Shown: positions 1 to 8,371 of the stretch, piece by piece
How positions within the stretch are numbered: position 1 is the stretch's first letter
Layout: each line of letters begins with the position of its first letter
DNA from: Salinimicrobium sp963709775
GTDB lineage: Bacteria > Bacteroidota > Bacteroidia > Flavobacteriales > Flavobacteriaceae
DNA length: 64,000 bases
Direction: 5' to 3'
NCBI GenBank assembly: GCA_963709775.1
Contig: CAVPXS010000017.1
Span: forward strand, 467,002-531,001
Position numbers and translations under genes: made by a program
Notes under the pieces: generated by a model
What the model saw: only the letters and a program-made list of their open reading frames with translations
Database searches by the model: none
What the model was told of the DNA's origin: nothing

Positions 1-1
1 A

Positions 2-514
2 ATGTTTTTTAATTGCAATCACGCCCAGTCAAATCTTGAAGGCATCTGTGGTGAATTTCAAGGTGATCAATATTTCCCTTTAGACATCAAGAAAAAGAAA
101 ATTATCTGGAAGGATACCTTTTATAACGAGATATTAACGGATACAGTTGTTATAGAGAATAAGAGTTATACAAAATTTGTCCAAAACTGGGAAGACGGAT
201 CAACCAACGTAATTTATTTAAGAAAAGAAGATGGAATGATTCGCCAATATGAAGAATGTTGTGAATATGACACCACTAAATTACCAGATGAAATTATTGA
301 AGGCGCAGAATGGTTAAATGCTGATTTTAAAAAAAAACACGTGGTTTTAAGTCTATCTGGCAAATTGAGCACGCCTCATTGTGATTATGAGGATCTGCTA
401 GTCGTCAAAGTATCGACATTTTCCGATGAATACGACTATTTTTATAAAAAAGGAATTGGATTTATTGGGGCAACGGAGAAAGGAAAATTGGTTTCCTATA
501 TAAGTCCAGATTAA
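2..514 (+). CDS. Hypothetical protein, 5'-truncated by window edge
   Basis: This is the gene of the first, incomplete cassette. The reading frame runs to the window edge, so the first methionine may be internal. The visible N-terminus (MFFNCNHAQ) looks like the end of a lipoprotein or Sec signal with a cysteine. The rest is a soluble, acidic domain of about 160 residues with several Tyr/Asp-rich stretches. I recognise no family. The stop lies about 10 bases before the first attC-like site, as for other cassette genes here. An exported protein of unknown function is the most that can be said. Confidence 0.6.
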   Translation: MFFNCNHAQSNLEGICGEFQGDQYFPLDIKKKKIIWKDTFYNEILTDTVVIENKSYTKFVQNWEDGSTNVIYLRKEDGMIRQYEECCEYDTTKLPDEIIEGAEWLNADFKKKHVVLSLSGKLSTPHCDYEDLLVVKVSTFSDEYDYFYKKGIGFIGATEKGKLVSYISPD

Positions 515-523
515 ATTAACTAC

Positions 524-654
524 CCACAACAACGTATAAAAAAAATGCTCAAACCTGTCTCAATTCGAAAGTCCGTGCTCGCTTGCAACGCCTGATTGTC
601 CTGCGGACAATCAAGCTCGCCAGCTCGCACTATTTTTTATACGAGACGTTGCGA
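524..654 (+). repeat. attC-like site 1, type A1
   Basis: Recombination site between the first cassette and an ORF-less cassette. Left core CCCACAAC belongs to the first cassette, whose opening core is outside the window. The loop hairpin is GATTGTCC-TGC-GGACAATC and the right end is GACGTT followed by GCGAGTC. Confidence 0.85.
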
Positions 655-1019
655 GTCATCAAAGCAAAGCGCAGTAAGCGCTTTTAAGTTTACCAGGAAC
701 TGTAGTTTCTCCGGGATGAAAAAAAAGCTGCGGGTTAGAATAGAACACTCAGACGCAAGCAGCGCTTTTTTTTGGTAATTTTGGATGTAATAGCTTGTGA
801 ATATCTGACTTTTGGCCGGTGCCGATTACCATAAACACCTTCCAAAAAAGCCATTTTTAAGACCTATTTGCGACGGACTTTAAAAAAAAGACGACTCGCA
901 ACACTATATAAAAACAATGCTCAAACCTGTCTAAAATCGAAACTTTCTGCTCGCTTGCAACGCCTGATTGTCCTGCGGACAATCAAGCTCGCCAGCTCGC
1001 ACAGTTTTTATACGTACCG
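649..1019 (+). other. ORF-less cassette (GTTGCGAGTC type)
   Basis: The cassette runs from TTGCGAGTC to GACTCGCAAC plus its own attC. Short open frames here run across the attC and are not convincing. The DNA contains an inverted pair (AAGCGC...GCGCTT) and the motifs CATTTTTAAGACC and ACTCAGACGC, also present in other ORF-less cassettes. Function unknown. It is present once. Confidence 0.6.
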
Positions 1020-1025
1020 TTACCT
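896..1025 (+). repeat. attC-like site 2, type A1
   Basis: Closing core GACTCGCAAC pairs with the opening GTTGCGAGTC at 648. The right end reads TACCGTT instead of the usual GACGTT, a variant shared with the type D sites. Confidence 0.85.
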
Positions 1026-1288
1026 CACATTCTCAACTGGAAAGACAATTCTTTTTTGTCATTTTTGAGAGGTAAGGTTTCTGTTAATTCCAATCGTAGT
1101 TTTCGGTTCGAAAAGTCGTTTCCTAAAAGCCATTTTTGAGACCTTTATTTGGCAGCGGTTCTGGTCGATCACGAAGCCGACTTTACTCAGACGCAAAGGC
1201 AACGGTTCGGTTCAAGCTGGATGTTTGGGTAAATATGAACATTAACTCATAGCTGGAATGGTCACAGCGGACAATTAAAACGTGAGGT
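1020..1288 (+). other. ORF-less repeated cassette TTACCTCAC, copy 1 of 6
   Basis: About 270 bp with no credible ORF, opening GTTACCTCAC and closing GTGAGGTAAC. It contains two GCCATTTTTGAG motifs, a TCACGA...ACTCAGACGC block and CATAGCTGGAATGGTCACAGCGG near the 3' end (split here as CATAGCTGGAATGG and TCACAGCGG). Five further copies lie at 7486, 16398, 19498, 19887 and 21630. The later copies carry a clearer hairpin (GGACG.TCGG with CCGA.CGTCC around TTCAAG). Candidate structured RNA or regulatory cassette; no known family recognised. Confidence 0.6.
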
Positions 1289-1416
1289 AACAACATATAA
1301 AAACAATGCTTATTTTAGTCTCGAATCGAATGTCTGTGCGTAATTGCTGCATCTGATTTTCCTGCGGAAAATCATCGCCGGCAATCGCCGCACTGTTTTT
1401 ATACGAGACGTTGTGC
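1285..1416 (+). repeat. attC-like site 3, type A2
   Basis: Closing core GTGAGGTAAC pairs with GTTACCTCAC at 1019. The loop hairpin is GATTTTCC-TGC-GGAAAATC, a compensated variant of the A1 hairpin, followed by ATCGCCGGCAATCGCCGC. Confidence 0.88.
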
Positions 1417-1443
1417 ACTATTTTAAAAAATAATTCAGCTCCA

Positions 1444-2136
1444 ATGGAAGAACGGATTCTTTTTCTCCTAAAATTCGGATCACAGAAAAATATAAGAGAC
1501 TTGTATGAGAATGGAACGTTATATTTAAGCCCATTCGAACAATTCCAGGTAACCGAAAAAAATAATTATCGTGGGGATAGAAAAGAAGGTACAATTTTCT
1601 TAGAAAATTACCCTGATCCCTCAAAATACCGAATAGAAATAACGGATACTTATACGGGAAAAACCTTTTCTCACACACCAAAATCCTTGTCAAAAGAATA
1701 TAAAGATCTAAGTGCTGGAAATTTATATTCGATGTATTGCATAAAGAATACAGAACTTGAGAAAGGTCAAAAATACAGAGTATCTGAAAAAATGAAAGAT
1801 TTTGGTTCTCATTTTTTATTTATTCATAATCCACAGGAATTTAAACGGAGGTTTGAAAAAGTCTTTAAAGATCAAAATTTAGGCTATAGAGCAGGCGTAG
1901 TAAAATATTATAATGACAAAAACTACAGCGGACCTTTGTCACTATTTCACAAGAAAATAGAACACGAATATCAAAAAGAATTCAGAATTATAACTCGTAA
2001 TTCGAGATCCGAACCGATAATATTGAAGTTGGGAAATTTGAAGAAAATTTCCACAATTATAGAAACGGACAGACTAGAACATCTCGAGTTTTCAATAACT
2101 GAAGCAGAGAAAAAAACAGTGCACAACAATATATAA
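1444..2136 (+). CDS. Hypothetical protein, DUF2971-like flavour; paralogue of the 8372 gene
   Basis: A 230-residue soluble protein with no signal peptide or membrane segment. The N-terminus (LLKFGSQKNIRDLYENGTLY) and a later Y-x-x-E-(Y/F)-R segment (EYQKEFRI) recall DUF2971-like proteins, but I cannot confirm membership. About half its residues match the gene at 8372 in another cassette, including YRGD, GNLYS, FGSHFL and LFHK. The ATG at 1444 was chosen over TTG at 1411, because the upstream TTG is the attC core itself. The stop codon lies inside the following attC, so the last residues (VHNNI) are encoded by the recombination site. Confidence 0.75.
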   Translation: MEERILFLLKFGSQKNIRDLYENGTLYLSPFEQFQVTEKNNYRGDRKEGTIFLENYPDPSKYRIEITDTYTGKTFSHTPKSLSKEYKDLSAGNLYSMYCIKNTELEKGQKYRVSEKMKDFGSHFLFIHNPQEFKRRFEKVFKDQNLGYRAGVVKYYNDKNYSGPLSLFHKKIEHEYQKEFRIITRNSRSEPIILKLGNLKKISTIIETDRLEHLEFSITEAEKKTVHNNI

Positions 2137-2250
2137 AAACAATGCTCAAACCTGTCTCGAATCTAAGCTCCGTGCTCGCTTGCAACGCCTGATCGTCCTG
2201 CGGACAATCAAGCTCGCCAGCTCGCACGGTTTTTATACGAGACGTTACCC
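2121..2250 (+). repeat. attC-like site 4, type A1
   Basis: Closing core AGTGCACAAC pairs with GTTGTGCACT at 1410. The left arm (ACAATATATAA) supplies the stop codon of the preceding gene. Confidence 0.88.
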
Positions 2251-2409
2251 AACATTCCCCACATGAAGAAACTCCATTAATTTCTTCGGCTAACGTGGCG
2301 CAAAATATCACCTTCCTTTATTAAATTTACTAGTAGACTCTTTGTGTGGCCGCTTTTTAAATTGGCGCTGGTAATTAAGCCCGTGCAACATTCTGGTCGA
2401 AATGTAAAA

Positions 2410-2438
2410 AAGCTCCTGAATTCGTAGTTCAGGAGCTT
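2410..2438 (+). ncRNA. Strong hairpin, candidate bridge-RNA stem of the IS110 element
   Basis: AAGCTCCTGAA and TTCAGGAGCTT form an 11-bp stem around a 7-base loop, about 100 bp upstream of the transposase. It is not followed by a T-run, so a terminator is less likely. Assignment to a bridge RNA is inferred from position only. Confidence 0.4.
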
Positions 2439-2538
2439 GTTGATAATTTCAGTGGTGCCCCTTTTTGGAGAGCCCGTTCAGAATATTGTTCAAATCAAAG
2501 ATACATTTCCTTAGGGTCTTTTTCTAAAATATTTAATT

Positions 2539-3909
2539 ATGGGACGAAAAAAGCTTTCTATGGAAATCATTAATCCCAATGCAGCCGGGATTGATGTTGG
2601 CAGTCGTTCACATTACGTGGCGGTTGGACAATTTGCTGAAGATGTAAAGGAATTTGGGGTTTATGCCGAAGATCTCACTGCACTTGGACATTGGATGAAA
2701 TCAAAGAAGATTACCACTGTGGCGATGGAATCTACTGGTGATTACTGGCAAAACCTGTTTGCCGAACTGATTAAGCAAGGATTTGAAGTTGTTCTGGTCA
2801 ACGGGAAATTCACTAAGCATGCTAAAGGGAAGAAGACAGACGTGAAGGATTGTCGGTGGATCCAGCAACTGCATACCCTGGGGCTTCTCTCCGGTAGCTT
2901 TCTTCCAGATGAAACTACAGAGAAACTCCGAACTTACTGCAGGCAGCGTGGAAACTGGGTAGATCAGGCAGCTTCTACAACTCAGAAAATGCAGAAATTC
3001 CTTAAGTTTTTAAATTTTCGACTTGATGTAGTGGTTCAGGATATATGTGGCCTTACAGGACTTGCAATTATCGGAGATATTTGCAAAGGAAATTTAGATC
3101 CTGAAAAACTCGCAAAGCACCGGCATTACAACTGTAGAAAATCAGAAGAAGAAATAGCCAGAGCCTTACACGGTAATAATAGAGAAGATTATCTTTTTGG
3201 TCTAAAGCAGGAATACGAAACATACCTGTTCCTGCAAAAGAAGATCGATCAGTGTGATAAACAGATGGAAAAATTTATCAATGCAGAGCTCAAAAAATTC
3301 CCTGCTAAAAGAGCACTTAAGACCACCGAAAAACCATACAAAAGGATCAACAAAAATGCTCCAAAGATTAAAAATCTCAACCAGGTAGCCTATCAGTATT
3401 TTGAAGGTGTGGACCTTTTAGCCATAGAAGGCTTGAGCCATGCTACAGTAGTATCTATAATGGGTGAGATTGGGCCGGAAGGATTCAGGAAATTTGAAAC
3501 TGCTAAACACTTCACCTCCTGGTTAAGATTAGCACCCAATAACAAGATATCCGGAGGAAAGATCTTAAGCCACAGAATACCAAAAGGTAGTAACCGTCTG
3601 AAAATAGCTTTTCGACAGGCGGCCAATTCAATAGGGAACTTAAAAGACACACATCTGTCGAATTTCTTTAGGAGAGTAGCTTTTAGAAAAGGTAGGACTG
3701 CCGCAGTATCTGCAACAGCTAGAAAACTGGCAGTAATAATTTGGAACATGATGGTAAAAAAAGTGCCATATCTTCCTCCAACTGAATACCTGTTCCTGGA
3801 CCAAAAGCGTAAATTAAAGATGGTGACACGGCTAAAGAAAAATATAGCTAAATTGGAACTCAAACCAGAAGATCTGGGGTTTTCACCAACTTTAGTTCCA
3901 ACCAACTAA
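2539..3909 (+). CDS. IS110-family transposase (DEDD recombinase)
   Basis: A 456-residue transposase with the two-domain layout of the IS110 family. The N-terminal RuvC-like DEDD domain shows GIDVGS near residue 16, AMESTGDYW near 62 and KKTDVKDCRW near 98. The C-terminal Tnp20 domain begins around IEGLSHATVV and contains the SGGK serine context. Proteins of this family catalyse RNA-guided DNA recombination. The intact frame suggests a possibly active element. The orientation is the same as the cassette genes. Confidence 0.92.
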   Translation: MGRKKLSMEIINPNAAGIDVGSRSHYVAVGQFAEDVKEFGVYAEDLTALGHWMKSKKITTVAMESTGDYWQNLFAELIKQGFEVVLVNGKFTKHAKGKKTDVKDCRWIQQLHTLGLLSGSFLPDETTEKLRTYCRQRGNWVDQAASTTQKMQKFLKFLNFRLDVVVQDICGLTGLAIIGDICKGNLDPEKLAKHRHYNCRKSEEEIARALHGNNREDYLFGLKQEYETYLFLQKKIDQCDKQMEKFINAELKKFPAKRALKTTEKPYKRINKNAPKIKNLNQVAYQYFEGVDLLAIEGLSHATVVSIMGEIGPEGFRKFETAKHFTSWLRLAPNNKISGGKILSHRIPKGSNRLKIAFRQAANSIGNLKDTHLSNFFRRVAFRKGRTAAVSATARKLAVIIWNMMVKKVPYLPPTEYLFLDQKRKLKMVTRLKKNIAKLELKPEDLGFSPTLVPTN

Positions 3910-3958
3910 TTTGACGTTAGTCAGAATTTGACCAAAAACCAAACAAACCGATTTTAAA

Positions 3959-4201
3959 ATGAAAGTAGAAAATGAAATCCTATTCAGCAGAAACAAGATT
4001 TATCGGCAAATAGCTGGTTCTTTAATATTTATTATAACAGGAATTTTGATCTTCTTGAATCCTGATTACTTTAAAGATATCAATATAGAATTTCTGAGGA
4101 ATCCGATTATAATTAAAAGTATTGGTGTAACTGGTATTTTATTTTTCGGCTTAACTGGTATTATTGGAATTAAAAAACTTTTTAATAAAGAGAAAGATTA
4201 A
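3959..4201 (+). CDS. Small two-TM membrane protein, resembles the N-terminus of STM3941-family proteins
   Basis: An 80-residue protein with two hydrophobic segments (about residues 19-35 and 52-71), a short connecting loop and a basic end (IKKLFNKEKD). The pattern, two helices followed by a KKLF motif, resembles the first half of STM3941-type membrane proteins, which normally continue into a cytoplasmic domain. That part is missing here, so this may be a truncated form. The gene is the cargo of the cassette split by the IS110 element and lies just downstream of it. Confidence 0.6.
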   Translation: MKVENEILFSRNKIYRQIAGSLIFIITGILIFLNPDYFKDINIEFLRNPIIIKSIGVTGILFFGLTGIIGIKKLFNKEKD

Positions 4202-4330
4202 TAATTGACTGAAATGGAATAGTTGACAGTTTCAAATTCTTCCGGTTTATTCCGCCTGAAATTTCTGAAGTTGATTTTTAGAGAACTTGAGAAATTAATA
4301 CAAACCGAATTTGAACAAAATAAAAACGTT

Positions 4331-4461
4331 GGGTAACAACGTATAAAAAAAATGCTCAAACCTGTCTCAATTCGAAAGTCCGTGCTCGCTTGCAACGCCT
4401 GATTGTCCTGCGGACAATCAAGCTCGCCAGCTCGCACTATTTTTTATACGAGACGTTGTGC
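4331..4461 (+). repeat. attC-like site 5, type A1
   Basis: Closing core GTTGGGTAAC pairs with GTTACCCAAC at 2244, showing that the IS110 element sits within one original cassette. The left arm is CGTATAAAAAA and the right arm TTTTTTATACG. Confidence 0.88.
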
Positions 4462-4495
4462 ACTATTCACCAGAACCTAAAATAAAGAACCAAGG

Positions 4496-4999
4496 TTGAA
4501 AGAAGCGGATTTAGATAAAAAATTGATCCAAACATTGATTCAAATCAAAAGTATGTATCGGGAAAACAGCAAGATGATTCATTTGCGTTCTCTTTCCAAT
4601 TTTGTTCATACTCTGACCTCTGCACAGGACACAGATTCAAAGAACAACTCCAATAGAATTGCATTGAGCAGGGTGAGGAAAAAAGAATTGACTTTGGAAT
4701 ACCTTAAACAATTAGAGGAAGAAAAACGAGTGACGGATGACTTGTCAGACAAATATTTCAATGAATACATTAAACCGTTGGGGAACTATATGTCTTCCTA
4801 CCACAAGTTCTCCTATATCGGTGGCGGAGCATTTCTTTTAAAATTTGCCGTATATCTGACCATAGGAATTGTCCTGGACTATCTTCTTCTACTAATCACA
4901 GGAAGGTGGGTCTATTTTACTATCTTAATTTTAATCTTGTTCTCCTTCAGGTATTACAAAAAATATCAGCAAAAGAGAGTTTTTGGATACCGATATTGA
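4496..4999 (+). CDS. Hypothetical protein with C-terminal membrane hairpin
   Basis: A 167-residue protein starting with TTG (no ATG in a suitable place). The first 100 residues are charged and helical with coiled-coil character (LEYLKQLEEEKRVTDDL). Two hydrophobic segments follow (about 110-131 and 136-150), ending in a basic tail (RYYKKYQQKR). This suggests a cytoplasmic helical domain anchored by a TM hairpin. No family recognised. It is the sole gene of its cassette. Confidence 0.65.
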   Translation: MKEADLDKKLIQTLIQIKSMYRENSKMIHLRSLSNFVHTLTSAQDTDSKNNSNRIALSRVRKKELTLEYLKQLEEEKRVTDDLSDKYFNEYIKPLGNYMSSYHKFSYIGGGAFLLKFAVYLTIGIVLDYLLLLITGRWVYFTILILILFSFRYYKKYQQKRVFGYRY

Positions 5000-5010
5000 A
5001 AAAGAACAGT

Positions 5011-5141
5011 GCACAACAACATATAAAAACAATGCTAAAACCTGTCTTGAATCGAAACTCCGTGCGCACTTGCTGCGTCTGATTTTCTTGCGAAAATCAT
5101 TGCCGGCAATCGCCGCACTGTTTTTATACGAGACGTTGTGA
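5011..5141 (+). repeat. attC-like site 6, type A2
   Basis: Closing core AGTGCACAAC pairs with GTTGTGCACT at 4455. The loop hairpin is GATTTTC-TTGC-GAAAATC, a shortened but still paired variant. Confidence 0.87.
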
Positions 5142-5158
5142 ATAATGCAAAGAAAAAC

Positions 5159-5998
5159 ATGAATAAAGTATATCACATCCTAATTCTGACATTATTAGGA
5201 ACCGTCTGTTTTTCTTTCCAGACGACAAATGTCACTGCATTGACGGATTCCCAGTTTTATACCGATTCGATCTACAGCAAGAATTTGGGAGAATATCGAA
5301 AACATAATGTGTATTTACCAAAAGGATTTAATATACAACATCAGTATCCAATTATTTATTCAACTGACGGAAGTACGTCATTAGAAAGAAACTTTTACAA
5401 AGTAACATTGGATTCACTAATTGAAAATAAAATCATAGAACCTACAATTTATATTGCCAGTCATTCGAATCCCAGGATTGCGGACACTAAGAATGCTGGA
5501 GATGGTAAAAAAATTAAAATCGACTATAGAAATTTTGAATATGTAGAGACTTTTAAATTTGGAACATTTGACCCAGACCTTTCCAATAGATTTAAGAACC
5601 ATTTACTTTATTTTAAGGATGAATTGATTTCTCAAGTTGAAAAGAAATTGAATCAAGACCTCCAAAAGAAAGATAGGTTTTTCTATGGGGTTTCTAATGG
5701 AGCCGGTTTTGGTGCGAATCTACTCAACAAATATCCCGATGTCATAGGAACGTACATTTGTTATTCTACATTAGGCTCAAATGTCAAAGGAAATGAATGG
5801 CACCGCGAAGAAAAATATCCGGATTTATATTTACAATATGGAGATGAAGAAAGCTTTGTCTTTAAACAGGAAACCGAGGACCTTGTAACCGAATATAAAA
5901 ATTCAAACTCATTTTTCGAGCTGGAAGTATTTAAGGGTGGACATGATTATAAGAAATGGAATGAAGGTTTTATAAGAACGATTAGCAAGTTGTTATAA
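5159..5998 (+). CDS. Secreted alpha/beta-hydrolase, putative esterase (esterase D / Fes-like fold)
   Basis: A 279-residue exported protein. An N-terminal signal peptide (about residues 1-22) precedes a putative-esterase domain: an N-terminal NVYLPKGF strand, the nucleophile elbow GVSNG around Ser179, and a late GGHDYKKW segment with the likely catalytic His262. This matches the alpha/beta-hydrolase fold of enterochelin-esterase-like proteins; the substrate is unknown. ATG at 5159 is chosen because it directly precedes a good signal peptide. It is the only gene of its cassette and a clear case of enzymatic cargo. Confidence 0.75.
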   Translation: MNKVYHILILTLLGTVCFSFQTTNVTALTDSQFYTDSIYSKNLGEYRKHNVYLPKGFNIQHQYPIIYSTDGSTSLERNFYKVTLDSLIENKIIEPTIYIASHSNPRIADTKNAGDGKKIKIDYRNFEYVETFKFGTFDPDLSNRFKNHLLYFKDELISQVEKKLNQDLQKKDRFFYGVSNGAGFGANLLNKYPDVIGTYICYSTLGSNVKGNEWHREEKYPDLYLQYGDEESFVFKQETEDLVTEYKNSNSFFELEVFKGGHDYKKWNEGFIRTISKLL

Positions 5999-6016
5999 GC
6001 GCCCAAAAAGCACTAT

Positions 6017-6147
6017 TCACAACAATGCATAAAAACAATGCTATCTTAATATCGAATCGAAAGTCTGTGCGTACTTGCTGCGTCTGATTTTCCTGCGGAA
6101 AATCATCGCCGGCAATCGCCGCACTGTTTTTATACGAGACGTTGTGC
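6017..6147 (+). repeat. attC-like site 7, type A2
   Basis: Closing core ACTATTCACAAC pairs with GTTGTGAATAAT at 5135 with one bulge. The left arm reads ATGCATAAAAAC, slightly diverged from the usual ATATAAAAAC. Confidence 0.86.
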
Positions 6148-6160
6148 ATAATTTAAAAAA

Positions 6161-6697
6161 ATGAAAGAAACCATATTAGAAGCTTTACACGAACTGCAAA
6201 AGGACACGGAAAAAATAGATTCCGGGGAAACTTTAACTGATTGGAAAAATAAAGCCACCAATATTATTATTAGAGTATACGGACGAGATAGCAAACCAGA
6301 GAAACAAATTAATTCGTTGTCTTACCTCTGGTATGTGGACGGAGGGAATAATGCTTACCGTCGGAAAGAACAAGCGTATAATTTAGTGGAAGGACTTATA
6401 AAGGAGATTGAGAGATTTGGATTACCTGATAAAATGGTTCCTGACAATGAAAAATATAATATTAACATCACTCAAAATTCTAATCAATCAACTAATATTC
6501 AATTAAGTCTAATTGTCGAATCGATTCAGGATGAATTGAATGGAAAACAATTGAAAGAATTACAAGAAGTCCTTCAAAGTGAGGATGATGTGGAGTCTAA
6601 AAAGACGAAAATTGCGGATAAATTAAAAAAGTTTGGTAGTGATGTGGCTTCAAATGTTTTAGCTACAATTCTTACTAATCCAAATATTTACGGATAA
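6161..6697 (+). CDS. Hypothetical soluble protein
   Basis: A 178-residue protein without signal or membrane segment. The N-terminal half is helical with a conserved-looking YLWYVDGGNNAYRR core. An Asn/Gln-rich linker (NINITQNSNQS) leads to a C-terminal helical region with ELNGKQLKEL and KLKKFGSDVASN, ending in TNPNIYG. I have seen this C-terminal pattern in uncharacterised bacterial proteins, some from defence-type loci, but cannot name a family. The start follows an A-rich TTTAAAAAA leader directly after the attC. Confidence 0.7.
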   Translation: MKETILEALHELQKDTEKIDSGETLTDWKNKATNIIIRVYGRDSKPEKQINSLSYLWYVDGGNNAYRRKEQAYNLVEGLIKEIERFGLPDKMVPDNEKYNINITQNSNQSTNIQLSLIVESIQDELNGKQLKELQEVLQSEDDVESKKTKIADKLKKFGSDVASNVLATILTNPNIYG

Positions 6698-6705
6698 AAA
6701 ACTAT

Positions 6706-6836
6706 GCACAACAATGAATAACACAAATTGCGGAATACCCTTTAAAAATGACATTTTTGACTACTATTTAAGAACAGGTTAAAACTGACAAATTCAAGTT
6801 TCCAAACCGCAACTTGCGTTATTCGGGACGTTGTAG
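6706..6836 (+). repeat. attC-like site 8, type B
   Basis: Closing core ACTATGCACAAC pairs with GTTGTGCATAAT at 6141. The arms differ from type A: AATGAATAACACAAATTGCGG on the left (split AATGAATAAC / ACAAATTGCGG) and CCGCAACTTGCGTTATTCGG on the right. The central region contains CATTTTTGACTAC. Confidence 0.86.
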
Positions 6837-6848
6837 CTAATTTAAAAA

Positions 6849-7352
6849 ATGAAAACCAACATAATCCGTTACGACAAATTAAGCACGTGGGATATAATAT
6901 CTCTGACTGTTTATTTTTTAATCTCAATGTCCATTCTTTTTGTCGGACAAAAAGGTTATGAATTTAAAGAACATTTTATTTCAATTTACGCCTTTTCGAC
7001 ACCTCTATTTTTGTACTTAATTAATTATAAATCTTTAAGGAATTTTATCGTCTACGTGATTTGGCTGATTTTCTCATTATTTCATATTGGGCTTTATTTT
7101 GTAATTCAGGATAAACTATACTTTGACATTTCGCACGAGTATGCCGTTGACGGATTATTGTATATTTTTCCTTTTCTACTTTATTTTCAGTTGGCAAGAA
7201 TTGTTCATTTAAAGATAAAGAATACCGAATTAGTAGCACCTTCTTGGGGCGGTTCATTTGATATATTTGACAACAGAAACATTGACCTGCTGGACTATCT
7301 ATTCTTTATTTTTTTCTTTATCATCTGGGTCATTATAATTCCAATAACTTAA
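6849..7352 (+). CDS. Integral membrane protein, unknown function
   Basis: A 167-residue protein with about five hydrophobic segments (near residues 15-34, 45-58, 65-86, 104-118 and 147-166), aromatic-rich and lacking a signal peptide. A soluble loop around residues 119-145 contains the motif LVAPSWGG. No family recognised. It sits alone in its cassette, 18 bases after the recombination core. Confidence 0.65.
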   Translation: MKTNIIRYDKLSTWDIISLTVYFLISMSILFVGQKGYEFKEHFISIYAFSTPLFLYLINYKSLRNFIVYVIWLIFSLFHIGLYFVIQDKLYFDISHEYAVDGLLYIFPFLLYFQLARIVHLKIKNTELVAPSWGGSFDIFDNRNIDLLDYLFFIFFFIIWVIIIPIT

Positions 7353-7361
7353 ATAAACTAG

Positions 7362-7491
7362 CTACAACAACATATAAAAACCATGCTCAAACCTGTCTTG
7401 ACTCGAAACTCCGTGCTCGCTTGCAACGCCTGATTGTCCTACGGACAATCCAGCTCGCCAGCTCGCACTGTTTTTATACGGGACGTTACCT
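7362..7491 (+). repeat. attC-like site 9, type A1
   Basis: Closing core CTAGCTACAAC pairs with GTTGTAGCTAAT at 6830. The loop hairpin is GATTGTCC-TAC-GGACAATC and the left arm reads ATATAAAAACCATGC. Confidence 0.87.
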
Positions 7492-7754
7492 CACATTATC
7501 AATTCGAAAGGCAGTTATTTTTTGCCATTTTTGAGAGGTAAGGTTTCTGATAATTCCAGTCGCAGTTTTCGGCTCGAAAAGTCGGTTCCTAAAAGCCATT
7601 TTTGAGACTTTTGTTTGGCAACGGTTCTGGTTGATCACGACGACGGACTTTACTCAGACGCGGAGTTAACGGATCGGTTCAAGCTGGATGTTTAGGTTAA
7701 AATGAACATTAAATTTTAGCTGGAATGGGCACAGCGGATTATAAAACGTGAGGT
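7486..7754 (+). other. ORF-less repeated cassette TTACCTCAC, copy 2 of 6
   Basis: Same layout as the copy at 1020, with GCCATTTTTGAG twice and CATAGCTGG replaced by TTTAGCTGGAATGGGCACAG. It closes with GTGAGGTAAC but carries an A1 attC rather than A2, so the same cassette body is found with different attC backgrounds. No ORF. Confidence 0.6.
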
Positions 7755-7881
7755 AACATTGTATAAAAAAAATGCTCAAACCTGTCTCGATTCGAAAGTC
7801 TGTGCTCGCTTGCAACGCCCGATTGTCCTGCGGACAATCAAGCTCGCCAGCTCGCACTATTTTTTATACGGGACGTTCTAC
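7751..7881 (+). repeat. attC-like site 10, type A1
   Basis: Closing core GTGAGGTAAC pairs with GTTACCTCAC at 7485. The left arm is ATTGTATAAAAAA and the right arm TTTTTTATACGGGACGTT. Confidence 0.87.
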
Positions 7882-7902
7882 GCAATTTCAATTCTAAACC
7901 AC

Positions 7903-8148
7903 ATGAACAAACGACGACTTTTGAAAATTTCTAGATCTATTGGAAAATCACTTTTTGTACTTCTGACGGTTATTTTGTCTATTGGTTATGCCATCTCATT
8001 AATAGCGGAAATAAAAGCTCCGACTTCAAACGATCTACAGACAAATGATTTCATTATCATGGGGATATTCTTACTGATTTTGATTTTTATAAACTTAAAA
8101 TGGGTCTTCGGACTTTTTGAACGTAAAGAATCCCGACCACGGTTATAA
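7903..8148 (+). CDS. Small two-TM membrane protein
   Basis: An 81-residue protein with a basic N-terminus (MNKRRLLK), two hydrophobic segments (about 16-36 and 49-70) and a charged tail (FERKESRPRL). ATG at 7903 is chosen; the frame also stays open upstream through the attC, which is not believed to be translated. No family recognised. Cassette cargo. Confidence 0.6.
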   Translation: MNKRRLLKISRSIGKSLFVLLTVILSIGYAISLIAEIKAPTSNDLQTNDFIIMGIFLLILIFINLKWVFGLFERKESRPRL

Positions 8149-8215
8149 CCTCATGATGCGGCTGACCAAAATTTATTGTGATACCAATTCAGATCTCATA
8201 GTGAAAGAAAACTGC

Positions 8216-8345
8216 GTAGAACAACATATAAAAACAATGCTTAAACCTGTCTCAATTCGAAATTCTGTGCTCGCTTGCAACGCCTGATTGTCCTGCGGAC
8301 AATCAAGCTCGCCAGCTCGCACTGTTTTTATACGGGACGTTGTGT
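8216..8345 (+). repeat. attC-like site 11, type A1
   Basis: Closing core TGCGTAGAAC pairs over 10 bases with GTTCTACGCA at 7875. This is a rare core with C after GTT, and the pairing is still preserved. Confidence 0.88.
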
Positions 8346-8371
8346 ACCATTTATCAGAAACTAAATTTTAA

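Larger units (their letters stand above)
2390..3925 (+). mobile_element. IS110-family insertion sequence inside a cassette
   Basis: The element interrupts the cassette that opens GTTACCCAAC at 2244 and closes GTTGGGTAAC at 4337. Its transposase is at 2539-3909. Exact ends are not resolvable because IS110 elements lack terminal inverted repeats; the limits given are approximate. The non-coding stretch upstream of the transposase (about 2400-2538) holds a perfect 11-bp hairpin and is where IS110-group elements are known to encode their bridge RNA. Confidence 0.7.

Noticed and set aside
4198..4437. Minus-strand ORFs such as MRAGELDCPQDNQALQAS repeated at many sites
   Set aside because: They are the reverse reading of the conserved attC body and recur wherever the site does.
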